Positions 56,664 through 64,000 of a stretch of 64,000 nucleotides of DNA are shown piece by piece. Source of the DNA: Serratia fonticola (GTDB taxonomy: Bacteria; Pseudomonadota; Gammaproteobacteria; Enterobacterales; Enterobacteriaceae). Within the stretch, counting starts at the first letter, position 1. Every line of letters starts with the position of its first letter. A model generated the notes under the pieces. It did not search any database. It had not been told where the DNA came from and saw nothing but the letters and a program-made list of their open reading frames with translations. A program made the position numbers and the translations under genes. The stretch spans positions 5,580,001-5,644,000 of the forward strand of contig NZ_CP011254.1 of the NCBI RefSeq assembly GCF_001006005.1. The letters run 5' to 3'.

Positions 56664-57059
56664 ATGAATAATAAATACTTTAAAATATTGCTATCAACAG
56701 TGCTCTTAATATTCTTTTCATTTGCAACATTATTAGTCTGGCAGTATGTTTTAGCGTTAGTATTCATGGAGGATGAAATAACCTTTTCCGCATCTGTTCT
56801 TATAACTTTCCTTTCCAGTCCACTGCTAATATATGCCATGCTTAGCGGTATATATTTTTTTATTTTCAATAAGCGCCCAAAATACGACAAAGGAATCACT
56901 CGATATTTGGTCTATCTAATGTTTACCTCATTTGTTATCAGCTTACCCATTGCTTTATATGTTGATTATAAACTAAAGCATACCGGTTATTTAACATGTG
57001 ACAGGATATCATGGCAGTCACCAACAACTTATGTCACCAACCAATCACTTTGCCAGTGA
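56664..57059 (+). CDS. Small membrane protein A2, paralogue of A1
   Basis: A 131-residue protein sharing the start MNNKYFKI, the LVFMEDEITFSA core, FNKRPKYDKGITRYL and the tail SWQSPTTYVTNQSLCQ with A1. It is the first gene of the second copy of the block; the start-to-start distance to the next gene (423 bp) is the same as in the first copy. The divergence between copies suggests they protect against different toxin variants, which is inference. Confidence 0.65.
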   Translation: MNNKYFKILLSTVLLIFFSFATLLVWQYVLALVFMEDEITFSASVLITFLSSPLLIYAMLSGIYFFIFNKRPKYDKGITRYLVYLMFTSFVISLPIALYVDYKLKHTGYLTCDRISWQSPTTYVTNQSLCQ

Positions 57060-57086
57060 TGTTTTCGATAAGCTAAGGATAGTCGT

Positions 57087-57482
57087 GTGAAAAACAGATA
57101 CTGGAAGATATTAGGTACAACGGTATTGCTAATGATATTTACGGGCATATCTTTAATGATGTACAGTTACGTAATTTCGTTAATATTAATGAAAAGTGAA
57201 ATAAAATTCTCCTCATCTGTATTTATTGTTTTCTTTTCTTCACCTTTGTTAATCTATGTTTTATCTGGTTCTGTTTATTTTTTTGTTTTTGATAGATTAC
57301 CTAAGCATAATAAGATAACGATCAATTATTTGACTAAGCTAACACTGGCATCAATCCTTTTTAGTTTACCGGCTTCCTTGTATGTAAACTACAAACTCAT
57401 ACATGATGGCTATTTCACATGCGATAAAATCTCTTGGATGTCACCAACGACTTATGTGAAAGATTTATCACTTTGTAGATGA
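57087..57482 (+). CDS. Small membrane protein B2, paralogue of B1
   Basis: A 131-residue protein beginning MKNRYWKILGTTVLL and ending SWMSPTTYVKDLSLCR, closest to B1. It also starts at GTG, preceded by AAGGATAGTC, reproducing the B1 start region. It is the last gene of the island; a family A repeat follows 63 bp after the stop. No cognate effector lies next to this second pair, so it may be a retained orphan immunity gene. Confidence 0.62.
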   Translation: MKNRYWKILGTTVLLMIFTGISLMMYSYVISLILMKSEIKFSSSVFIVFFSSPLLIYVLSGSVYFFVFDRLPKHNKITINYLTKLTLASILFSLPASLYVNYKLIHDGYFTCDKISWMSPTTYVKDLSLCR

Positions 57483-57857
57483 GTGGCATTTCCCGCTATA
57501 CCCGCTAATTAGACAAAGAAATACATCACAATATGTAAAGTGACGCCCCTCACCCTAACCCTCTCCCGCAGGGAGAGGGGACTGAATGTGCTACAACTTA
57601 ACGTCAGTAACTGGCCTCGGCACCGCAATAACTCCATCTCGCTTAGGACAAACCACGGATAAACTTCAGTACCTGACTACAGCGCCATTATTACCCTTTG
57701 GGAGAGCCGCCAAGCATGCCACAGACAGACTTCTGCACCTGACCACAACGCCATTGTAGCCCCTTCTCCCTGTGGGAGAGGGCTGGGATAAAGGGCAAAA
57801 CCACCAAAATAGCGCTCCTAACCGCTGAAGATTGCACCAATCCCCCCAAATATCCGC
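57483..57857. other. Gap after the island with family A repeat copy 5
   Basis: No gene. The stretch is mostly occupied by the family A repeat (57545-57795), and the mtr-like promoter follows. Confidence 0.6.
57545..57795. repeat. Intergenic palindromic repeat, family A copy 5
   Basis: The left arm CCCCTCACCCTAACCCTCTC is intact, and the interior words GGGGACTGAATGTGCTACAA and GCACCTGACCACAACGCCAT are present, but the right arm has decayed to GGGAGAGGGCTGGGATAAAG. It marks the right border of the AT-rich island. Confidence 0.75.
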
Positions 57858-57897
57858 TTTACATGCACACATCGCGCACGTACCATTGAGCTAGTAC
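57858..57897 (+). promoter_or_regulatory. mtr-like promoter with TrpR-type operator
   Basis: A -35-like TTTACA (57858-57863), 17 bp spacer and a -10-like TACCAT (57881-57886). Overlapping the -10 is GTACCATTGAGCTAGTAC (57880-57897), which matches the ideal trp operator palindrome GTACTAGTTAACTAGTAC at 14 of 18 positions. Repression by tryptophan-bound TrpR is therefore likely. Confidence 0.7.
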
Positions 57898-57934
57898 AAA
57901 AGAACTCAAGGCCAACGGCCAACCAGGAGCAATA

Positions 57935-59179
57935 ATGTCTGCGGACACCATCCAGAAGCTTTCCCGCCCTTCCGTACTCGGTGGCGCGATGATCATTGCC
58001 GGCACCGCCGTAGGTGCAGGTATGTTCTCTATTCCTATCGTAACTTCTGGCGTGTGGTTCAGCGGCTCCGTGGCGCTGCTGATTTATACCTGGTTCTGTA
58101 TGCTGATCTCCGGGCTGATGATCCTGGAAGCCACCATGAATTATCCGGCGGGCGCCAGCTTCCACACCGTGGTCAAAGATCTGCTCGGTAAAGGCTGGAA
58201 TACCCTTAACGGCCTGTCGATCACCTTCGTACTCTATATTCTGACCTATGCCTATATCTCGGCGGGCGGCTCGATCATCGCCCATACGCTGGAAGGCGTC
58301 TTTGGGTCCAACCAAACCCTGTCAGGATTGGTGTTTGCCATCGTCGTGGCCTTTATCGTCTGGTTATCCACCCGTGCCGTGGATCGCCTGAGCACCATTC
58401 TGATCGGCGGTATGGTGATCACCTTTGTGTTGTCCGTCGGTGATATGTTCACCCACGTGCAGCCTGCCGTGTTGTTCAACCAGGGTGGCAGCGACGCCAA
58501 CTACCTGCCCTATGCGCTGGCGGCATTGCCTTACCTGCTGACCTCGTTCGGCTACCACGGCAACGTGCCCGGCCTGGTGAAGTATTATCAGAAAGACAGC
58601 GGTGCCGTGGTGCGCAGCCTGGTATACGGTACCTTACTGGCGCTGGCGATCTATATCCTGTGGCAGTATGTGATCCAGGGCAATATCGCCCGTGATGCCT
58701 TCAAGCAGGTGATCGCCGAAGGGGGCAACATCGGCAGCCTGCTCAAGCAGATGGGTAACGTTTCCAGTAGCTATGCGGTAGGCCAACTGCTCAATGCCTT
58801 CTCTTATATGGCGCTGGCCAGTTCGTTCCTGGGGGTGTCGCTGGGGCTGTTTGATTTCCTCGCCGACTTCTTCAAGTTCAAGGATAACCAGGCAGGCCGC
58901 ACCAAATCGGCACTGGTGACCTTCGTGCCGCCAACCCTGGCCGCATTACTGTTCCCGAACGGTTTCCTGTACGCCATCGGCTTTGCTGGGCTGGCCGCCA
59001 CCATTTGGGCGGTGATCGTCCCTGCGATGATGGCGCGCGCCAGCCGCCGCCGTTTCCCACAGGCCAGCTACCGCGCTCCCGGCGGCCAAGGCATGATCCT
59101 GTTCATCATCCTGTTTGGGGTGATTAACGCCGTGGCTCACGTGCTAACGCTATTAGATCTGCTGCCGGTGTTTAAATAA
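57935..59179 (+). CDS. mtr: Tryptophan permease, Mtr-like (HAAAP family)
   Basis: A 414-residue aromatic amino acid transporter with 11 helices, same length as E. coli Mtr and similar throughout: GGAMIIAGTAVGAGMFSIPIV, NYPAGASFHTVVKDLLGKGWNTLNGLSI, FVLYILTYAYISA, SFGYHGNVPGLVKYY, ASSFLGVSLGLFDFLADFF, FPNGFLYAIGFAGLAATIWA. TnaB and TyrP are relatives; overall pattern and the TrpR-type operator favour Mtr. CAGGAG lies 5 bp before ATG 57935. Confidence 0.85.
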   Translation: MSADTIQKLSRPSVLGGAMIIAGTAVGAGMFSIPIVTSGVWFSGSVALLIYTWFCMLISGLMILEATMNYPAGASFHTVVKDLLGKGWNTLNGLSITFVLYILTYAYISAGGSIIAHTLEGVFGSNQTLSGLVFAIVVAFIVWLSTRAVDRLSTILIGGMVITFVLSVGDMFTHVQPAVLFNQGGSDANYLPYALAALPYLLTSFGYHGNVPGLVKYYQKDSGAVVRSLVYGTLLALAIYILWQYVIQGNIARDAFKQVIAEGGNIGSLLKQMGNVSSSYAVGQLLNAFSYMALASSFLGVSLGLFDFLADFFKFKDNQAGRTKSALVTFVPPTLAALLFPNGFLYAIGFAGLAATIWAVIVPAMMARASRRRFPQASYRAPGGQGMILFIILFGVINAVAHVLTLLDLLPVFK

Positions 59180-59184
59180 GCCTC

Positions 59185-59209
59185 AAGGGCGGCTAAGGCC
59201 GCCCTTTTT
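59185..59209 (+). terminator. Intrinsic terminator of the mtr-like gene
   Basis: AAGGGCGGC-TAAG-GCCGCCCTT with a T run, 5 bp after the stop. Confidence 0.92.
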
Positions 59210-59301
59210 CCCCACTCTTTTTGCGCGCGGCTCTTGCCTGAAAAGCACGGCGCGAGTAACTTGTCGCAACTTCCTAAAATCCATTTCGACAGGGTATTCC
59301 A

Positions 59302-59874
59302 ATGGCAAGAGCGAACGAAATCAAGCGCGGTATGGCAATCAATTACAACGGCAAACTGCTGCTGGTAAAGGACATCGATGTCCAGAGCCCAAGCGCCCGT
59401 GGTGCCAGCACGCTGTATAAAATGCGCTTCTCCGACGTCCGTACCGGGCTGAAGGTAGAAGAGCGTTTTAAAGGTGATGATATTCTGGACACCATCAGCC
59501 TCTCCCGCCGCAAGGTAAACTTCTCTTATATTGACGGCGAAGAGTATGTGTTCATGGACGATGAAGACTACACCCCTTATATCTTCAAGAAAGATCAGAT
59601 CGAAGATGAGCTGCTGTTCATCCCTGAAGCGGGCTTGCCGGGTATGCAGGTACTGACGCTGGATGGCCAGGTGCTGGCGTTGGAACTGCCGCAGACCGTG
59701 GATATGGAAATTGTTGAAACCGCTCCAGGCATCAAAGGGGCTTCTGCCAGTGCGCGTAACAAACCGGCCACCATGGCGACCGGCCTGACCATTCTGGTAC
59801 CGGAGTACCTGAGCAGCGGTGATAAAATCCGCATTCATATTGCAGAACGCCGCTATATGAGCCGCGCAGACTAG
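59302..59874 (+). CDS. yeiP: Elongation factor P-like protein (YeiP/EfpL)
   Basis: A 190-residue EF-P paralogue, same length as E. coli YeiP: KOW domain with loop tip R33 ([11 protein letters not shown]) in place of the lysine modified in EF-P, then two OB domains ([46 protein letters not shown]). It binds ribosomes stalled on proline-containing motifs. Gene position near setB-yeiW is as in E. coli, apart from the inserted island and mtr. Confidence 0.95.
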   Translation: MARANEIKRGMAINYNGKLLLVKDIDVQSPSARGASTLYKMRFSDVRTGLKVEERFKGDDILDTISLSRRKVNFSYIDGEEYVFMDDEDYTPYIFKKDQIEDELLFIPEAGLPGMQVLTLDGQVLALELPQTVDMEIVETAPGIKGASASARNKPATMATGLTILVPEYLSSGDKIRIHIAERRYMSRAD

Positions 59875-59912
59875 TCAACGGTGGGGGCGCAACCTGAGTG
59901 CGCCCTGCTTTG

Positions 59913-61103
59913 CTAGAGTAATTCCGGGAAAAACCGCCGCTTCAACGCCAACTCGACCCCCCGAACCTCCGCCAAACCTTTCAACCGACCGATGGCCGAA
60001 TAGCCCGGATTGGTTTTCTTCTTCAGATCGTCCAGCATCTGGTGACCATGGTCTGGTCGCATTGGGATAGGCCGCAGATCGCCCGCTTTATGGCGGCGCT
60101 GTTCTTCAGTCAGAATAGCTTCAACCACCGCTACCATATCCACATCCCCTTGCAAGTGCGCCCCTTCATGGAAGGTTTTAGGATTTTGCTCGCGGCAAGT
60201 GGCGCGCAGGTGGGTAAAGTGAATGCGATCGCCAAAGGTTTCAATCATCCGCACCAGATCGTTATCCGCGCGCACGCCGTAAGAACCGGTACACATGGTG
60301 AAGCCGTTATAGATGCTATCTACCGTCTCTTTCAGCCACTGCATATCTTCGATGGTGGAAACAATACGTGGCAAGCCAAGGATGGGGCGCGGTGGATCAT
60401 CGGGATGCACTGCCAACCTGACCCCCACCTCTTCCGCTACCGGCACGATAGCGCGCAGGAAGACGGCCATATTTTCACGCAATTGCGCCTTATTGATATG
60501 ATCGTACTCCGCCAGCCGGGCACGGAACTGATCGAGCGTGTATCCCTCTTCCGCCCCAGGTAACCCGGCAATGATGTTACCGGTCAGCTTGGCAATATCT
60601 GCCGTACTCATCGCCTTGAAATAGCGTTGTGCCTGGGCTTGCTCTTCGTCGGTGTAATCTTTTTCCGCCCCGCTACGGCACAAGATATGCAGATCGAAGG
60701 CCGCAAAGGCGATCTGATCAAAGCGTAAGGCCTTGGACCCATCCGGCAGTTGGTATTCCAGATCGGTACGCGTCCAGTCGAGGATCGGCATAAAGTTGTA
60801 GCACACGGTATCAATGCCACATTCCGCCAGATTGCGCAGCGATTGTTGATAGTTGGCGATATGACGTTGGTAGTTGCCGCTGTGGGTTTTAATTTCCTCG
60901 TGCACCGGGATACTTTCCACCACCGACCACACCAGCCCTTTTTCCGCCAACAGAGCCTGACGCGCCTTGATCTGTTCAACCGGCCACACTTCGCCATTTG
61001 GGATATGGTGTAACGCGGTCACTACGCCGGTCGCACCTGCCTGACGCACATCATCCAGCGAAACCGGATCGTTCGGCCCATACCAACGCCATGTTTGTTC
61101 CAT
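59913..61103 (-). CDS. uxuA: Mannonate dehydratase
   Basis: A 396-residue enzyme (E. coli UxuA 394) converting D-mannonate to 2-keto-3-deoxygluconate. Conserved blocks: [85 protein letters not shown] and [16 protein letters not shown], including the Mn-ligand His/Asp/Cys residues. AAGGAT precedes the ATG. It is divergent from uxuB, whereas in E. coli uxuAB is one operon. Confidence 0.95.
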   Translation of the reverse strand: MEQTWRWYGPNDPVSLDDVRQAGATGVVTALHHIPNGEVWPVEQIKARQALLAEKGLVWSVVESIPVHEEIKTHSGNYQRHIANYQQSLRNLAECGIDTVCYNFMPILDWTRTDLEYQLPDGSKALRFDQIAFAAFDLHILCRSGAEKDYTDEEQAQAQRYFKAMSTADIAKLTGNIIAGLPGAEEGYTLDQFRARLAEYDHINKAQLRENMAVFLRAIVPVAEEVGVRLAVHPDDPPRPILGLPRIVSTIEDMQWLKETVDSIYNGFTMCTGSYGVRADNDLVRMIETFGDRIHFTHLRATCREQNPKTFHEGAHLQGDVDMVAVVEAILTEEQRRHKAGDLRPIPMRPDHGHQMLDDLKKKTNPGYSAIGRLKGLAEVRGVELALKRRFFPELL

Positions 61104-61444
61104 TGATTTATCCTTGTAAAAGTCGCTCTGTCATCGTTGAAGCGGTATCAGTGGTGAGGTAGATCTCAAAATCAAATCAATCCTGTTATACCACATTGCA
61201 GTAGATATCATTCATCTTTAACCTTACTGATTAGCGGCATGCTGTCAAAACAGAAACGTCGATTGATTGATCCAACTCACGATCCTGGGATATTTTGGAC
61301 TGACCAATTTCATTCACCTCTCTACCGCTCTACACTGGCGGTTGTTAACAGATACGCGAGAGCCGGGCATACACCTGCAGCTAACTGGTCTGATAGCTTT
61401 ATGCAAGCGATCAACCTGCCCTTGCTCTCGTCATGGAGCCATTA
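61104..61444. promoter_or_regulatory. uxuA-uxuB divergent regulatory region with UxuR/ExuR-like site
   Basis: A 341-bp gap. ATCCTGTTATACCACATT at 61180-61197 matches the UxuR/ExuR consensus AAATTGGTATACCAATTT at 12 of 18 positions, with the TATACCA core intact. It lies about 80 bp from uxuA and 250 bp from uxuB. Control by hexuronate-responsive GntR-family repressors is plausible. Nothing else is identified in the gap. Confidence 0.5.
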
Positions 61445-62926
61445 ATGAAAACTATCGCCAACTCACCGTTGCCCGCCAAGACACAACTGCCACAGTACGA
61501 TCGCCAGAGCCTGCGCAGCCGAATTGTTCACTTGGGTTTTGGGGCTTTTCACCGCGCTCACCAGGCATTGCTGACCGACAGGGTACTCAACCGTAACGGC
61601 GGCGATTGGGGGATTTGTGAGATCAGCCTGTTCGGCGGCGATAAACTTTTCCAGACCCTGCGCGATCAGGATCATCTTTACACCGTGTTGGAAAAGGGCG
61701 CGGCGGGCGATCAGGCCATCGTGGTGGGGGCCGTTCACGAAAGCGTACATCGCAAATTGGAAGGCATCGACGCCGTGCTGGAAAAGCTGGCCGAGCCGCA
61801 GGTAGCGATCGTCTCTATGACCATTACGGAGAAAGGCTACTGCATCGAACCGGGTAGCGGCCAATTGGACCTGCAACACGACGCGATCAAAGCCGATTTG
61901 GCTAATCCGAGCCAACCCACCACGGTGCCGGGGATCCTGGTGGAAGCACTGCGCCGGCGCCGAGAACGTCATCTGCCCGCCTTTAGCGTGCTGTCCTGCG
62001 ATAACATTCCAGAGAATGGGCACGTGGTGCGCAATGCGGTGACCGGGCTGGCCAAAGCGCGCGATCCACAGCTAGCCGAGTGGATCGCTCAACATGTCAC
62101 CTTCCCCAGCACCATGGTCGATCGCATCGTTCCGGCCGCTACTCCAGAAACGCTGGATGAAATTGCCGCAGCCCTGGGTGGCGTGCGTGATGAATGCGCT
62201 ATCGCCTGTGAACCCTTCATTCAATGGGTGGTGGAAGATAATTTTGTCGCTGGCCGCCCACGCTGGGAGGATGCCGGTGTGCAACTGGTGGACGATGTTC
62301 TGCCGTTCGAGCAGATGAAACTGCGGATGCTCAACGGCAGCCACTCCTTCCTGGCCTACCTCGGCTATCTGGCGGGTTACCGATACATTGTTGACTGCAT
62401 GGCGGATGAGAATTATCGCCGCGCCGCGCACCATTTGATGTTGAACGAGCAGGCTCCAACGCTGCAGGTCGCTGGCATCGATCTGGCCGCCTACGCCGAG
62501 CAGTTGATCGAACGTTACAGCAACCCGGCACTGCAACACCGCACCTGGCAGATCGCTATGGATGGCACGCAAAAGTTGCCTCAGCGCCTGCTGGAGTCGA
62601 TCCGTTGGCATCGGCAATATGGCGGCAGCCATGCGGGGCTTGCGCTTGGCGTAGCGGGCTGGATGCGTTATGTCGGAGGGATTGATGACGCCGGGCAACC
62701 GATTGATATCCGCGACCCAATGCTGGCCACGTTGCAGCAGGCCGTTAGCAACTCACAGGACGGTGAACCCCGCGTGGCCGCATTGCTGGCGTTGAAAAGC
62801 GTGTTTGGCGAGCAGTTGCCAGCGGATAGTGCGTTTGTGGCGGAGGTAACACGGGCCTATCTGTCATTGCGCGATCGAGGGGCACGCCAGACGGTAAAAG
62901 ATTGGGTAACCACCCAGTTGAATTGA
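61445..62926 (+). CDS. uxuB: Fructuronate reductase (D-mannonate oxidoreductase)
   Basis: A 493-residue mannitol-dehydrogenase-family enzyme: NAD motif RIVHLGFGAFHRAHQALLTDRVL, TITEKGYC, SCDNIPENGHVVRNAV, TFPSTMVDRIVPAATPE and the catalytic-Lys region EQMKLRMLNGSHSFLAYLG. It reduces fructuronate to mannonate, the step before UxuA. ATG 61445 with GGAG at 61435-61438 is preferred over ATG 61433. YdfI/UxuB-like paralogues exist; the uxuA neighbour supports UxuB. Confidence 0.92.
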   Translation: MKTIANSPLPAKTQLPQYDRQSLRSRIVHLGFGAFHRAHQALLTDRVLNRNGGDWGICEISLFGGDKLFQTLRDQDHLYTVLEKGAAGDQAIVVGAVHESVHRKLEGIDAVLEKLAEPQVAIVSMTITEKGYCIEPGSGQLDLQHDAIKADLANPSQPTTVPGILVEALRRRRERHLPAFSVLSCDNIPENGHVVRNAVTGLAKARDPQLAEWIAQHVTFPSTMVDRIVPAATPETLDEIAAALGGVRDECAIACEPFIQWVVEDNFVAGRPRWEDAGVQLVDDVLPFEQMKLRMLNGSHSFLAYLGYLAGYRYIVDCMADENYRRAAHHLMLNEQAPTLQVAGIDLAAYAEQLIERYSNPALQHRTWQIAMDGTQKLPQRLLESIRWHRQYGGSHAGLALGVAGWMRYVGGIDDAGQPIDIRDPMLATLQQAVSNSQDGEPRVAALLALKSVFGEQLPADSAFVAEVTRAYLSLRDRGARQTVKDWVTTQLN

Positions 62927-62987
62927 TCCCTATCGGCCGCCATGCCAATCTGCCAGGCATGACGGCCACTTGACGTTTGAATCTAGA

Positions 62988-63299
62988 TTAACGGTATTCC
63001 AGCGTCATTATTCCGAGTTTTTTCTGCTGATCCAACCACTTGATCTCGCTCTTGCCGAGATTCATTGGCAGCTCTTTGCTACCGCTCTCCAGGCTCGCTA
63101 ACTGATGTTTGCTGGTGTAGTTTTGCCCATCGCGATGGCATTGCGTTTGCGCCGTTGAGTCAGCGACTTCCACTCTGCAAGGGCCTTCGACAATGGCGCC
63201 ATAGAAGTGGATCACGCCACCGGTAGCTGCATTGGCCACGCCTGCTGCCAGCCATGAAAACAACATTCCTGCGATCAAAAACAACCGTAAGCTTTTCAT
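62988..63299 (-). CDS. Small secreted pilin-like protein 1
   Basis: A 103-residue protein with a signal peptide (MKSLRLFLIAGMLFSWLAAGVANAA) and a short domain starting TGGVIHFYGAIVEGPC, like the N-terminus of type 1 fimbrial subunits, with two cysteines (CRVEV ... TQCHRDG) that could form the pilin disulfide. It is far shorter than a normal pilin (about 150-180 residues). GAGG lies 5 bp before ATG 63299; a GTG at 63305 is also in frame. Paralogue of the gene at 63618. Confidence 0.75.
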   Translation of the reverse strand: MKSLRLFLIAGMLFSWLAAGVANAATGGVIHFYGAIVEGPCRVEVADSTAQTQCHRDGQNYTSKHQLASLESGSKELPMNLGKSEIKWLDQQKKLGIMTLEYR

Positions 63300-63305
63300 G
63301 GTCAC

Positions 63306-63617
63306 CTCACTTGTTATTAAACCAATATAAACCGGAAAAAAGTTCTTGGATTAAACGCAAGTTAGAGAGGTTTTATCTATTTATCATCTAGTTAGATGGA
63401 AACCCACCTCTCTGGCGGCGCATAATTTATTGCCGGGAAATACGGATTTCAAGTCGGAAAAGTCTTAATTTGATATCCAGCAACGGCCTGCTGTGAAGAC
63501 GGCTTGACGTGCGCAATCCTGGTCAGTCGGTTGGGCAATGAAAGGTATCGAGAAAACGAATCAAAATGCGGGCTCTGGGGAAGTCATGCCGAGCCCCACT
63601 CGGCATGACCAGAGGAC
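63306..63617. other. Gap between the two pilin-like genes
   Basis: About 310 bp without a gene. It contains an AT-rich promoter-like stretch upstream of the first gene and a perfect hairpin TCATGCCGAG-CCCCA-CTCGGCATGA at 63584-63608, 9 bp past the stop of the second gene. The hairpin lacks a T tail. Confidence 0.6.
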
Positions 63618-63926
63618 TTAACGATAAACTACTGTCATTATTGCGAGTTTTTTCTGCTGATCTACCCACCGCATTTCGGTGGTACCGATATTCAGCGGAA
63701 GCTCTTTACTGCTGGCATCAAAACTTGCCAGCCTTTGCGTGCCTGTGTAGTTTTGCCCATTACGATAACACTGGGTATTCGCTGTTGAATTGCTAACATC
63801 TACCGTACAAGGGCCTTCGACAATGGCACCCACAAAGTGGATAACACCACCTGTGGAACCCGCATGACTTGCTGCCATCCATGAAAACAACGCTCCTGCG
63901 ATCAAAATTAACCGTAAGCTATTCAT
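63618..63926 (-). CDS. Small secreted pilin-like protein 2
   Basis: A 102-residue paralogue of the previous protein: signal MNSLRLILIAGALFSWMAASHAG, domain TGGVIHFVGAIVEGPCTVDV, second cysteine in NTQCYRNGQNYTG, and the shared C-terminus WVDQQKKLAIMTVVYR. The upstream region (AGTGAGGTTGCC before the ATG) is also similar to that of the first copy. It lies at the window edge; no chaperone or usher gene is visible. Confidence 0.75.
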   Translation of the reverse strand: MNSLRLILIAGALFSWMAASHAGSTGGVIHFVGAIVEGPCTVDVSNSTANTQCYRNGQNYTGTQRLASFDASSKELPLNIGTTEMRWVDQQKKLAIMTVVYR

Positions 63927-64000
63927 GGCAACCTCACTTTTGTTAAGCCACTTTAAAGATAGGTTATTTTTTTAGGATTAATCGTAAGGATAGGTGGTTT

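Noticed and set aside
54176..57544. Island as an integrated mobile element
   Set aside because: Low GC suggests transfer, but no integrase, transposase, tRNA or direct-repeat boundaries are visible, so I only call it an AT-rich accessory block.
62072..62698. Minus-strand frame of 208 codons inside uxuB
   Set aside because: Antisense shadow of a conserved gene with no independent support.

Overview
The window reads as a chromosome segment of an enterobacterium of the Serratia type (Yersiniaceae). Many proteins are close to their E. coli K-12 counterparts. Two E. coli neighbourhoods are recognisable: tmaR(yeeX)-yeeA ... sbcB-plaP, and cirA-lysP-yeiE-yeiH-nfo / fruBKA / setB-yeiW-yeiP. Between and inside them lie accessory loci, an ERIC element and two families of intergenic palindromic repeats. 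I saw no rRNA, tRNA, CRISPR array or insertion sequence.

Layout. 1-6.4 kb: an edge-truncated LysR regulator, a DsbA-like oxidoreductase and ydhR, then a three-subunit periplasmic FAD dehydrogenase (small subunit, GMC flavoprotein, triheme cytochrome c) whose flavoprotein gene is broken by a +1 frameshift in a C6 run. A divergent Hyi-like TIM-barrel isomerase and a small cytochrome c accompany it. 6.5-14.3 kb: a complete FetMP-type ferrous iron system on the minus strand (Ftr1-like permease, P19 protein, DUF2318 membrane protein, two FtsX permeases, ABC ATPase, TlpA-like thioredoxin) behind a possible Fur box. 14.5-18.4 kb: D-serine catabolism dsdC/dsdXA. 18.4-21.9 kb: a complete Mla/Pqi-like MCE lipid ABC transporter. 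22-28 kb: tmaR, yeeA, an S24 repressor-like regulator, a stand-alone thioester-reductase-like SDR, two small proteins and sbcB.

28.3-33.9 kb: putrescine uptake and degradation (plaP, puuA, puuR, puuB). 34-36.7 kb: a ribose-type ABC ATPase and permease with no binding protein. 37-44.2 kb: a Fur-box-preceded CirA-like receptor, lysP, yeiE, yeiH, nfo. 44.2-48.1 kb: fruBKA with two Cra operators. 48.2-54.2 kb: a Nudix hydrolase, a TorC/TorZ-like respiratory pair, setB and yeiW. 57.9-63 kb: an Mtr-like tryptophan permease with a TrpR-type operator, yeiP (EF-P-like), and divergent uxuA/uxuB. The window ends with two paralogous small secreted pilin-like proteins.

The most unusual segment is the AT-rich island at about 54.2-57.5 kb, between yeiW and the mtr-like gene. 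It encodes a 317-residue protein with a colicin-like hydrophobic C-terminus, two small membrane proteins, an orphan T6SS Hcp, and a second copy of the same two-gene block with exactly the same length (819 bp). I read it as a candidate T6SS-delivered membrane-active effector with a duplicated immunity cassette. That function is inference.
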